Shown here: piece after piece, positions 8,829-17,481 of the stretch | Position numbering within the stretch: the first letter of the stretch is position 1 | Layout: the number at the start of each line of letters is the position of its first letter | Origin: Elusimicrobia bacterium LH_S2 | Lineage (GTDB): Bacteria; CG03; SLGR01; JAGXOG01 | Reading direction: 5' to 3' | Assembly: GCA_023660015.1 (NCBI GenBank) | Contig: JAGXOG010000005.1 | Location: 1-48,640 of the forward strand | DNA: 48,640 bases | Made by a program: the position numbers and the translations under genes | The notes under the pieces: generated by a model | What the model saw: only the letters and a program-made list of their open reading frames with translations | Database searches by the model: none | What the model was told of the DNA's origin: nothing

Positions 8829-9989
8829 ATGAGCCAAAATCTAAAAGACAATAAAGCTGAAGATGGGGGGAATTGCCCGATATGCGGTTATTTTGTTGGA
8901 CTTGCTTCGATCTGCCCCAGGTGCGGAGCGAGAGTCGAAAAACGGCTGGCTATAAAAGTAGCCAGAAAGATAGCCATATTCGGTTCAATACTGGGCATAG
9001 TTCTTTTATGGTATGCGGCACTCCTTAAAGAGCCAGAGAAAATTAATATAGGCGATATCTCGGCGACTATGAATAATGCCCTGGTGGAAATAGAAGGCAG
9101 AGTTACCAGCATAAATATAAATGAAGAGAAAAATAGCCTTAAACTTTCTGTTTCCGACGGCACCGGCGACGGGGTTACTATTAATGCAATAAATAAACTT
9201 AATAAATTCAAAGAAGCCCTCGGTGAAAATATCCCATCTGTAAAAGACACGGTAAGAGTAGTGGGGGCACTTAATGTATCCCAGTCATGGGGCAGCTCAA
9301 TGTTTCTTTCTCTTCCTTCCCGGTTTAAACTTGTTGAAAGATATGAAATTAAAGATAGAAATATCGGGGATATCTCTGTCAGTGACGAAGGTGACCTTTT
9401 CCGCATTGACGCAACTATAAAAGAATATGAACAATTTACCACTAAGAGTGGATATCTACTTAACCGGTTTTTGCTGGCAGATGATACCGGCGAAATTGAG
9501 ATGGTTCTTTTTTCGTCCGACTTTGAAAGCCTTCCTAAAGAAACCCGCTATGCGCTGACAAAAGAAGGCAGCCGTTTTAGTATGCTGGCTGAGGTTTCTA
9601 CTTATCGCGGCGATCCTCAGGTGGCTATTAACAATCCTTCTGACCCGGAAAGCATTAAGGTCTTAAGTTCGGCCGGAGGCAAGATGCCGGCAGATATGTC
9701 TATGGAACTGAAAAAGATAAAGGCCTCAAAATTAACTTCCGGCAATATCGGGGAATCTTTTAAGGTAACTGCAGAGGTTGAGGAGTCCGGCCTTGGCGCT
9801 GGAGGCGTTTATCTTTCCCTGAGCGGAACTAATATAGAGATAATGATAACTTATGACCAGCAGGAACAGATAAGAAATTTTGACAAACTTAACGACGGCG
9901 GTCTGATAACGGCTCCTATGAAACTTGTCTCTTCAGATTACGGCCCGGAGCTGAGAATAATTGACGTAAACAGAACAGTAGTTAAGTAG
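8829..9989 (+). CDS. Membrane-anchored zinc-ribbon protein with tandem OB-fold-like domains
   Basis: CPICGYFVGLASICPRCGARVE zinc ribbon, one TM (IAIFGSILGIVLLWYAAL), then repeated OB-like units (ALVEIEGRVTSI..LKLSVSDGTGDG; LFRIDATIKEY..LLADDTGEIEMVLF; ESFKVTAEVEESG..LSGTNIEIMI). Confidence 0.65.
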   Translation: MSQNLKDNKAEDGGNCPICGYFVGLASICPRCGARVEKRLAIKVARKIAIFGSILGIVLLWYAALLKEPEKINIGDISATMNNALVEIEGRVTSININEEKNSLKLSVSDGTGDGVTINAINKLNKFKEALGENIPSVKDTVRVVGALNVSQSWGSSMFLSLPSRFKLVERYEIKDRNIGDISVSDEGDLFRIDATIKEYEQFTTKSGYLLNRFLLADDTGEIEMVLFSSDFESLPKETRYALTKEGSRFSMLAEVSTYRGDPQVAINNPSDPESIKVLSSAGGKMPADMSMELKKIKASKLTSGNIGESFKVTAEVEESGLGAGGVYLSLSGTNIEIMITYDQQEQIRNFDKLNDGGLITAPMKLVSSDYGPELRIIDVNRTVVK

Positions 9990-9991
9990 AT

Positions 9992-11410
9992 ATGGGCAGC
10001 AACGCGCTTACCATAATAGTTTATGTGGTTTTAGGAACTATTGCCGGTTCCATTCTCTGTGTTATACCGGCCCTGCATATATATAATGTTGCCGGAATCG
10101 CGGTTGTCTTGTGGATGGGGACAAAATCGCTCATACCTTATTACTCGCTGGCTCCTTTTTTTATGTCTCTTGTAGTATCTTTTGCTTTTTTAAATACTAT
10201 TCCTAGGACATTTTTAAATACCGCCGACGAATCGGCCGGGGCTTCAATGCTTCCTTCTACGGACATGGTAACCCGGGGTCGGGGTAAAGATGCTGCTCTT
10301 ATGACCGGAATGGGCACACTGGCCGGGGCTTTTATGCTTCTTGTTTTATATCCTTTTTTCTGGTTTATATGGCCTTATCTTGCCCGGGTTACGGGACCTC
10401 ATCTTCACTGGCTTCTGGGTCTTATAATTGTTCATTATATAATGAGTGAATGGCCCAAAGGTGCCGGGCGAGGTGATACGATATGGAAAAAGTTTAAAGA
10501 TGCCTGGCGGAACGTCTTTGCCGGCCTGCTTACATTTACCCTGGCCGGAACTTTCGGCATTATATTTCTTTCCAAACCGATACTGCCTGCGGCAAACAGT
10601 TTCCAGAATATAATGCCGGTATTTATAGGTTTTTTCGCCATACCTTCAATTATTCAAAGCTTATTATCTAATTATAATCCGCCTAAACAGTATAATTCAA
10701 AATACATAAACGCTGACTGGGGAGATTTTTCTTACGGCCTACTTCCCGGATTTATAGGCGGGATGCTCGCCGCATATCTTCCCGCGGTTACCGCCGGTAT
10801 TGGAGCTATGCTTGCAGGCCATACTACCAATCACAGGAATCTTGAGCGCACCGAATTCAGGCCGCCGAAAGAAGAAGGGACTATAATTGATCTACATACA
10901 CCTGAGATGTATTATCGCCAGGAACGGCTCTTTATGATAGCCGGAGGAACGATTAAGATACTTTATTACGTGGGGGCGTTTCTGCTTTTATTTGTCTTAA
11001 CCGAACTTACCCCCTACGGTACGGGCCGGGGAGGGCTTACTTTTATCTTAAAGCCGGTATTTATTGCCGAACCCGGAGATTTTTTTGTTATGGCCAGCAC
11101 CATAGTTTTAAGCGCCAGCCTTTCGTTTATACTTCTTACTTATGTAGCTTCGCTGATGACTAAAATACTGACCAAACTGAATTTGAAATTTATATATTTT
11201 CTGGCTCTGGTTATGGTCTTTACCATTATTTATATAATAGGCGGCGGGTTAATGGGCATCGGGGTTTCGTTGATAACCGCTTGTATAGGTATGATTCCGG
11301 TTTTTTACGGCTGCCGCCGAAGCCACGCCATGGCGGTCCTGCTTGTGCCCATAACTTTAAATATGGCCGGTTACGGTGATTCTATAATACACTTGCTGAG
11401 GCTTGCCTGA
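9992..11410 (+). CDS. TctA-like polytopic membrane protein (tripartite tricarboxylate transporter permease superfamily)
   Basis: 472 aa, many TMs; GLLPGFIGGMLAAYLPAVTAGIGAMLAG and TRGRGKDAALMTGMGTLAGAF resemble the TctA/COG1784 family. Confidence 0.6.
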   Translation: MGSNALTIIVYVVLGTIAGSILCVIPALHIYNVAGIAVVLWMGTKSLIPYYSLAPFFMSLVVSFAFLNTIPRTFLNTADESAGASMLPSTDMVTRGRGKDAALMTGMGTLAGAFMLLVLYPFFWFIWPYLARVTGPHLHWLLGLIIVHYIMSEWPKGAGRGDTIWKKFKDAWRNVFAGLLTFTLAGTFGIIFLSKPILPAANSFQNIMPVFIGFFAIPSIIQSLLSNYNPPKQYNSKYINADWGDFSYGLLPGFIGGMLAAYLPAVTAGIGAMLAGHTTNHRNLERTEFRPPKEEGTIIDLHTPEMYYRQERLFMIAGGTIKILYYVGAFLLLFVLTELTPYGTGRGGLTFILKPVFIAEPGDFFVMASTIVLSASLSFILLTYVASLMTKILTKLNLKFIYFLALVMVFTIIYIIGGGLMGIGVSLITACIGMIPVFYGCRRSHAMAVLLVPITLNMAGYGDSIIHLLRLA

Positions 11411-12561
11411 TGAAAGGTCTAACGCATTTTATTTCAGGGGTAGCAGCGGCGACTTTTATTCCCCAGGCTGTGCGTATGTCTATATCCTCGAGGATGGATA
11501 TAGAGGGTGCGGCTAGTTCTTTTATACTTGTCCTTGCCGGTATGTACGGCATTATGCCCGACACACTTGATTTTAAGTTCGGTCAGTTTTTTGAAATGTC
11601 TGATTTTGTCGTGGACCCCGACCCGGAAAACCCTGATCCCGTCCAGATGGCCCGGAAGTTTAAAGAGGCGGTCGAAAAAGCTGACCGGACGGGAGAAGAA
11701 GTAAGGATACAGTATTTTCCCACCCAGCTGGGGACAAATAAATGGCGTCAATACTGTATTGTATTTGAAGAAAGCAAGGTTAGTATTCAACTAAATGAGA
11801 TTGTAAGCACCTCCCAGATTCCTTTTATGGGTACCGCTCCGAAAGGAAAGAGGGTGGGCAGAGCCAAATTCTCACAAAAACTTAAATCCCGTTCGGAGGA
11901 GATAGATTGGCTCAATAAACTTATAAGATTTTTAAGGCAGAAACTTAAAGGGCCGGACAGAAAAGGGGGCACCGTTAAACCATCAACTATAGATATACTT
12001 TCCAGCACAATGTTCGGCTTAAAAAAAGAAGCTGACGGGAGGATATATTTTAACTGGCTTCCCTGGCACAGAACCTGGAGTCATTCGTATGTTCTGGCAG
12101 CCCTTATGTCTCTTCCGGTAATTGGTATCACCTATCTTCTTAATTTAGAGTACTGGTGGCTTTACGGGGTAGTCTCTTTTGTAGGCATGGCCACCCATAT
12201 AACTGAGGATATGACAGGCCATATAGGAGGCTCGCTTCTCTGGCCGCTTCTTAGACCCCGAACGGAAGGATTTGAGCTTTTTAAAGCCAGCGACCCGAGG
12301 ACTAATTTTAGCGTAATCTATACAGCGTTCATATTTATAATATTTAACATTGACCGGTTTACCACCCGGCTTATAACCGGCGGTCCCGGTGCGGCTATGC
12401 CCTGGTGGCTTTTTCTTCTCCTCTTCTGGATTCTTCCCATGTTTATATATTTTAAAGTAGTCGCAAATATCAAGAAAAAAATTGACGAAAAGAAAAAAAG
12501 GATAAAAGAAGAAGAAGAGGAAGAAGACCCCGACGGCATGGGTGACGCTGTCATAGATTAA
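11410..12561 (+). CDS. YdjM/DUF457-like membrane-bound metal-dependent hydrolase
   Basis: MKGLTHFISGVAAATFIP..GIMPDTLD..WLPWHRTWSHSYVLA..GMATHITEDMTGHIGGSLLWPL: His/Asp motifs typical of the family. Confidence 0.75.
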   Translation: MKGLTHFISGVAAATFIPQAVRMSISSRMDIEGAASSFILVLAGMYGIMPDTLDFKFGQFFEMSDFVVDPDPENPDPVQMARKFKEAVEKADRTGEEVRIQYFPTQLGTNKWRQYCIVFEESKVSIQLNEIVSTSQIPFMGTAPKGKRVGRAKFSQKLKSRSEEIDWLNKLIRFLRQKLKGPDRKGGTVKPSTIDILSSTMFGLKKEADGRIYFNWLPWHRTWSHSYVLAALMSLPVIGITYLLNLEYWWLYGVVSFVGMATHITEDMTGHIGGSLLWPLLRPRTEGFELFKASDPRTNFSVIYTAFIFIIFNIDRFTTRLITGGPGAAMPWWLFLLLFWILPMFIYFKVVANIKKKIDEKKKRIKEEEEEEDPDGMGDAVID

Positions 12562-12588
12562 ATTATATACTTTCTTCCCTATAACCGG

Positions 12589-12917
12589 ATGCGTAAATTT
12601 ATTCACAACATATTACTTATACTTTTGTTGCCGGGTTTATACGGCTGCCGGAAAGAAAATTACGGGATACGGGGACTCAATTCCGGTTCAGGCCCTCGGA
12701 TTTAACCGGGCCATAACTTGAAGCCCCCATCACGGCAAATCAGGTGGAAAAGATTTCATCAGTAAAATAAGTCCGGAAATAGCGGTAATTTCAGTAGGGC
12801 CGTCTGAGTGAGGAGGGGCGAGACAGAGATAGAATAAAGAATTATAAGAGGCGGGCGTTACCCTGTTTCGAATGGATAAAAACGGGGATATAGCCGTTAA
12901 CCCTCCGGACGCCGCTG
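12589..12917 (+). pseudogene. Decayed lipoprotein-like / ComEC-Rec2-type metallo-beta-lactamase gene
   Basis: MRKFIHNILLILLLPGLYGCRKE (lipobox) runs to a stop at 12703. In-frame block 12728-12808 HHGKSGGKDFISKISPEIAVISVGPSE*, then stops, then AGVTLFRMDKNGDIAV at 12851: the order of conserved ComEC C-terminal MBL motifs. Confidence 0.6.
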
Positions 12918-12930
12918 AAAAAAATAAAAT

Positions 12931-13368
12931 TTATTTCGGCAGATACGGGCCGATTTTGGAAATAAAAACATCCAGGGCGGTAAGTTCGTTTTCAACGGTT
13001 TCCCGGAGCTTTTCGATAAAACCTTCTTCGTGTTTATGTATCCGATAGACCTCGCCGGCGTCAAGCCAAAGCCCTTCGCAGACAGGGCAGATTTCAACTT
13101 TTATATTTTCTTTGGTTTCTCCGGGTCCCGGTTCGTAGTTAACTGTCTTCAGCGAGCTGAAGTCGCGGGGGCATTTTTTATCGCTGGTATTAATTTTTCC
13201 TGATGCGCCTTTATGCCTGTAGTCAATTTTAAACCAGTCCTTGTCCTTTTTAAACCGGGCCAGCTCGTCCCTGTCAAACCAGAATCCTTCGCATGAAGGG
13301 CAGTTGTGATATATTTTGCCTTTTAAAAGCCGGTTTTCTAATTCTGCATCACAGTTTGGGCATTTCAT
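12931..13368 (-). CDS. Tandem zf-TFIIB (zinc ribbon) protein
   Basis: MKCPNCDAELE..YHNCPSCEGFWFDRDEL and KCPRDFSSL..VEICPVCEGLWLDAGEV; AGGAG-like RBS on the minus strand. Confidence 0.85.
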   Translation of the reverse strand: MKCPNCDAELENRLLKGKIYHNCPSCEGFWFDRDELARFKKDKDWFKIDYRHKGASGKINTSDKKCPRDFSSLKTVNYEPGPGETKENIKVEICPVCEGLWLDAGEVYRIHKHEEGFIEKLRETVENELTALDVFISKIGPYLPK

Positions 13369-13510
13369 AGAGTTACTCTTCCTCCTTTTATCATAAGATA
13401 TAGTTATCTGATATGAGTATAAATAAATAGTTGCCGTTGTTCAAATTTTTTGATTCAAAATTAGGAATTGTCCCGGAGTTGTTGGATATGATAAATAATT
13501 ATGTAAAGAG

Positions 13511-13624
13511 CAGATTCTTCGTCTGAAGGTTCTCCTTTTGCCTATAGGGCACACAAAAGCCATGCTTAAAACTCAAAAACTCAGCCGACTCATCGGCGGC
13601 TTCAAAGAGTTTGAGCTTTTTTTT
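13511..13624 (+). ncRNA. Candidate structured RNA of three hairpins, the last terminator-like
   Basis: CAGA-TTCTTCG-TCTG (13511-13525); CTTTTG..CAAAAG (13535-13559); AAAACTCAAAAACTCAGCCG..CGGCTTCAAAGAGTTTGAGC+T8 (13568-13624). Intergenic. Confidence 0.35.
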
Positions 13625-13727
13625 CAAATCGGACTGACTTATGATAGAAGGACTAAGTTACTAAAATATTTTTGCAACTTAAATACGAAAGAACCGTTTA
13701 TCCATTATTTTTGAGACAAAGTTAAAA

Positions 13728-13756
13728 TTGAATTTTAGTATAATAAATGTTATAAT
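13728..13756 (+). promoter_or_regulatory. Sigma70-type promoter (TTGAAT-17-TATAAT)
   Basis: TTGAAT 13728-13733, TATAAT 13751-13756, followed by AAGGAG RBS and GTG 13809. Confidence 0.65.
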
Positions 13757-13808
13757 TTTTTAAATAAGGTATATAGGTTGAAGAGTATAATATATAAGGA
13801 GATTTATT

Positions 13809-14741
13809 GTGGCATATCAAAGAACCAAATATCCTCCATGGAGTTGGTCTTCATCGAGAAAGGGTACTTTCAGAGAGTGCAAGAGAAAATATTATTATAA
13901 TTACTACGGGGCCCACAATGGATGGGAATCGGACGCTCCGGAGGAAGCCAAGCAGGCCTACCGGTTTAAAAATTTAGATGGGATATATCTTATTCTGGGA
14001 AGCGCAGTTCATGAGATAGCGGAGTTTACCTGCAAGATAATTGACAGCACCTCTAAATTACCCGAGGAATCAAAACTAATAGACAAAGTAAGATATCTCC
14101 TCAATCAGGCATATACGGAATCAAAGAATCCCGAAGCATGGTACAGGTCCCCTAAACAGAATTTTATGCTTCAGGAGTTTTATTATGGCGGCGGTTTGTC
14201 AAATAACCTTATAAAGCAGATAAAAGAAAGAATGAGAAAAGCCGTACCTAATCTTTTAACCTCACAGAGCATAAGCGAAATAGTTAAGGATAAATGCGAA
14301 ATAAAAATTGCGGAGAGAATGGATACCTTCATGGTGGGAGATACTCCGGTTTACGCCATACCGGACCTTGTCTATAAAGATAAGGGAGGCAGCTGGATTG
14401 TTGTTGATTGGAAGACAGGAAAAGAATATGACAGCCATCTGGCCCAGATAACAATCTATGCCATATATATTATGGAAAAATTTAATCTTAAGATTAAGGA
14501 TGTCAAGGGGAGAGTAGAATATCTCCTGACCGGACGCAGCCGGGACGTAGAAATAACTCCGGAGACGGTCAAAGAAGTCCGTTCGGAGATTGTAGAGAGC
14601 ATAAAAAATATGAAGGAATACCTAAAAGACGAAACAGAAAACATCCCTAAGAGTAAAGAAAACTTTCCCCTTACCCGACATACAAGGTTTTGTAGGTGGT
14701 GTAATTTTTACGAGCTCTGTAAAGAAGAGATAGGGCGCTGA
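13809..14741 (+). CDS. PD-(D/E)XK superfamily nuclease with putative 4-Cys cluster
   Basis: GSAVHEIAEF, PDLVYKDKGGSWIVVDWKTGKEYDSHLAQITIYAIY core motifs; FRECKRKYYY plus C-terminal FCRWCNFYELC as in AddB/Cas4-type Fe-S nucleases. Confidence 0.85.
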   Translation: MAYQRTKYPPWSWSSSRKGTFRECKRKYYYNYYGAHNGWESDAPEEAKQAYRFKNLDGIYLILGSAVHEIAEFTCKIIDSTSKLPEESKLIDKVRYLLNQAYTESKNPEAWYRSPKQNFMLQEFYYGGGLSNNLIKQIKERMRKAVPNLLTSQSISEIVKDKCEIKIAERMDTFMVGDTPVYAIPDLVYKDKGGSWIVVDWKTGKEYDSHLAQITIYAIYIMEKFNLKIKDVKGRVEYLLTGRSRDVEITPETVKEVRSEIVESIKNMKEYLKDETENIPKSKENFPLTRHTRFCRWCNFYELCKEEIGR

Positions 14742-14743
14742 AC

Positions 14744-15216
14744 ATGAAAAAGACATTTGTATTTGATACTAACGTGCTTATAGATGAATCAGACAGCATA
14801 TATGATTTTAACGATAATAACGTCGTCTTGCCCCTGACCGTTATTGAGGAGCTGGGTGGGCTTAAGAAATTCTCGGATGAGAGAGGACACAATGCCTATC
14901 GGGTTATACGCAAACTTGAAATGGAAGCTCTTACCTATTTAAAGGGGAAGAGCATCCTCAGCCAGTTTATAATCATAGACGAGGCGCAGAATTTAACTCC
15001 ACTGGAAGTAAAGACCATAATTTCCAGGGCAGGTAAAGAGACAAAAGTCATCGTTACAGGGGCCCCCAATCTGATAGACAATCCTTATCTTGATCCTTTC
15101 TCAAACGGGGTTACTTACCGTGCTGAAAAATTTAAAGGGCAGAAACTATTTGCTCATGTAACTCTCGATAAGAGCAAAGAAGCGAGCTTGCGGGGCTGGC
15201 GGCGGAGTTGCTTTAA
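14744..15216 (+). pseudogene. phoH2: PIN-PhoH (YlaK-like) ATPase remnant with internal deletion and C-terminal frameshift
   Basis: PIN N-terminus (KKTFVFDTNVLIDESDSI..VVLPLTVIEELGGLKK) joined directly to LTYLKGKSI..FIIIDEAQNLTPLEVKTIISRAG; Walker A region absent. Canonical ending SELAGLAAELL* (stop 15214-15216) is in another frame. Confidence 0.8.
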
Positions 15217-15218
15217 AA

Positions 15219-16922
15219 ATGGATAACTTAGCCCAATTCTTTTTAAATAGAAGCAAATTTTATTCGAAGCGCACCGCGTACGAGGAATTTAAAAAAGAAA
15301 ATTATATATCTTACAGTTATCGCCGGGTCCGCCGGGAAGTTCTTGCTTTTGCCGGGTATCTGAAAAAAAGGGGGTTTAACCGCGATTCCAGGCTGGGAAT
15401 TCTTGCTAAAAATTCAATTTACTGGCCGATTGCTTATTATACCGGCCAGGTTTTAGGTATTCCCGTTGTTCCCCTGGACCCTCTCCTTGCTCCCCGGGAT
15501 AATATACATTTTCTGCGTCATGCCGGCGCTGATATTTTATTTACAGATTCTGATATATTTCAGCAGATGGACCTCGAAATTGCCCCGAATTTAAATATAA
15601 AAGAAGTTATCCTTTCTAACGGAAAAGTATATGAACAAAAGGGGGTAAGCAGCATAGAGAATATAATCAAAGATAATTCTGCGGCGCCGCCTGCTGCCGT
15701 TACAAAGGAACTTGAAATTAAAAGGGATGACCCGGCGCTCATTATTTATACTTCGGGAACCACCGGCTCCCCCAAGGGTGTAGTTTTAAGCCACGGGAAT
15801 ATACTTCACCAGGTAGATGCAATCCCCCGGATTATTGAATTTAAAGAGGATGATGTATTTATAGGGATACTCCCTCTCTTTCATATGTTCCCCTCTACTA
15901 CATCTATGCTGGCGCCGTTTAACTCCGGCTCCAAAGTAGTTTTTCTAAACTCACTTAAAGCTACCAATATTGTGAAGGTAATGAAAGAAAAAAAAGTTAC
16001 CATCATGATAGGGGTGCCGGCATTATTTGAGTCTCTCAAAAGAGCTATAGAAAGAAATATCGGGAATGCCTCAATTTTTAAGAGGGCCTTTATAAATACT
16101 TCCCGGGGTATTTCCAAAGTGGCGTCGGCAATAAATATAGGCTCCCCGGCTCTGCTTTTTAAAAGTCTAAAAAATAAAGCCGGAATGAAGAAACTAAGGC
16201 TAATGGTATCCGGCGGCGCGCCCCTAATGCCGAGAACCGGAGAATTTTTCCGGATGCTGGGAATTGAATTCATTCAGGGGTACGGGCTGACCGAAACATC
16301 GCCGGTGCTTACGGTTAATTATCGCACGGGGGCAGGGCTTGAATCCGTCGGTCGTCCGCTTGAGGGGGTTGATATACGCCTCAAAGATAAAAATAAAGAA
16401 GGTATAGGAAAAATAGAGGTTAAGGGGGAAAATGTCATGAAGGGTTATTACGATAACACTGCAGCTACTGAAAAAGTAATGGATGGGCAGTGGTTTAAGA
16501 CCGGCGATATGGGATATGTTGACCAAAAGGGCTGTTTATATATTAAGGGAAGAAATAAAAATATTATAGTCTCTTCGGCCGGGAAAAATATATACCCCGA
16601 AGAGATTGAAGAGCTCATACAGCAAAGCAGCTATATATTGGAAATAATGGTTTACGGTCGGAGGATATCCCCGGAAAATCCTGCTGAAAAAGTGGGAGCG
16701 TTTATATACCCCGATTACAATATGTTAGATATTTACTTTAAAAGAAATAAAATTGAAGAGACAAGCGACAATATAAAAAAAACCATAAAAAAAGAGGTAA
16801 AGAAATATACTAAGGACTTGCCCGCTTACAAGAAGATAAAAAACATAAAAATTCAGTCCGAAGAATTTCAAAAAACAACTACCCGAAAAATTAAGCGCTA
16901 TCTGTATACCAATTCCGAATAA
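15219..16922 (+). CDS. AMP-forming acyl-CoA synthetase (long-chain fatty acid-CoA ligase-like)
   Basis: IIYTSGTTGSPKGVVLSHGN, GYGLTETSPV, WFKTGDMGYVDQKGCLYIKGR. Confidence 0.9.
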   Translation: MDNLAQFFLNRSKFYSKRTAYEEFKKENYISYSYRRVRREVLAFAGYLKKRGFNRDSRLGILAKNSIYWPIAYYTGQVLGIPVVPLDPLLAPRDNIHFLRHAGADILFTDSDIFQQMDLEIAPNLNIKEVILSNGKVYEQKGVSSIENIIKDNSAAPPAAVTKELEIKRDDPALIIYTSGTTGSPKGVVLSHGNILHQVDAIPRIIEFKEDDVFIGILPLFHMFPSTTSMLAPFNSGSKVVFLNSLKATNIVKVMKEKKVTIMIGVPALFESLKRAIERNIGNASIFKRAFINTSRGISKVASAINIGSPALLFKSLKNKAGMKKLRLMVSGGAPLMPRTGEFFRMLGIEFIQGYGLTETSPVLTVNYRTGAGLESVGRPLEGVDIRLKDKNKEGIGKIEVKGENVMKGYYDNTAATEKVMDGQWFKTGDMGYVDQKGCLYIKGRNKNIIVSSAGKNIYPEEIEELIQQSSYILEIMVYGRRISPENPAEKVGAFIYPDYNMLDIYFKRNKIEETSDNIKKTIKKEVKKYTKDLPAYKKIKNIKIQSEEFQKTTTRKIKRYLYTNSE

Positions 16923-17165
16923 TATTAAATCGACTCATTTAGCCGTTACAATCTTTTAACTTACAGCCACTTTACGCAGATATCGGAAACCCGACGATCT
17001 TTTTAGTTATTCTTTTTCCTGTTTTACATCTAACATCCGTAAATATTTTCTCCTACTTTCTTCCGCAAATTTAATCTTTGTAAATTTGACCTTTTACATT
17101 AACGGTAGCAATGGCCCACTCTTTTTTTTTAAGGTTCTATTTGTAAATTACAGAAATTATTTTAT

Positions 17166-17256
17166 GTTTCCCCCGTACACACGGGAATAGTTCGCATGAA
17201 AGAGGTTGAACCTCTCTCATGTTTTAGTTTCCCCCGTACACACGGGGATAGTCCGC
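17166..17256 (+). CRISPR. Two-repeat, one-spacer CRISPR remnant with type I-E-like repeat
   Basis: GTTTCCCCCGTACACACGGGAATAGTTCGC (17166-17195) and GTTTCCCCCGTACACACGGGGATAGTCCGC (17227-17256), 28/30 identical, 61-bp period, internal CCCCGT/ACGGGG hairpin. Confidence 0.65.
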
Positions 17257-17452
17257 AAAAAAGAAAAGATATTTGCAAGATAGAAGGAGTGCCTACACCG
17301 GATGTGTATGAAGGGTTGGTAAAGTGGGATAGGAGGAAAAGTGCATCCGAAGGCCCGGGTAAAGAAAAATAGGATAAATATTTAAAGCCAAAAACTGGAA
17401 TTAAGTAAAGCAGAAACACCAATATTGGTTCTTGGAAGTAACTTTACGGATT

Positions 17453-17481
17453 TTGACAATTTCCATTAAATTTTATATAAA
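17453..17481 (+). promoter_or_regulatory. Sigma70-type promoter (TTGACA-17-TATAAA) for a predicted leaderless mRNA
   Basis: TTGACA 17453-17458, TATAAA 17476-17481; ATG at 17491. Confidence 0.7.

Noticed and set aside
8888-9442. 184-aa minus-strand ORF
   Set aside because: Antisense to the zinc-ribbon/OB-fold gene, which has a promoter, RBS and recognisable motifs.
13440-13526. FDSKLGIVPELLDMINNYVKSRFFV* fragment upstream of the structured RNA candidate
   Set aside because: Short, no start, resemblance to any family is too slight to support a pseudogene call.
13809-14741. Cas4 as part of a lost CRISPR locus
   Set aside because: Size and Cys pattern are compatible, but no other cas gene is present and the same architecture occurs in non-Cas nucleases; not claimed.
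17253-17373. Short open stretch KRKDICKIEGVPTPDVYEGLVKWDRRKSASEGPGKEK* after the second CRISPR repeat
   Set aside because: Looks protein-like and may be a gene remnant, but no start codon and no family I can name; too weak to call.
17162-17422. 86-aa minus-strand ORF (..CGLSPCVRGKLKHERGSTSFMRTIPVCTGET)
   Set aside because: It is the familiar translation artefact of I-E-like CRISPR repeats; not a protein gene.
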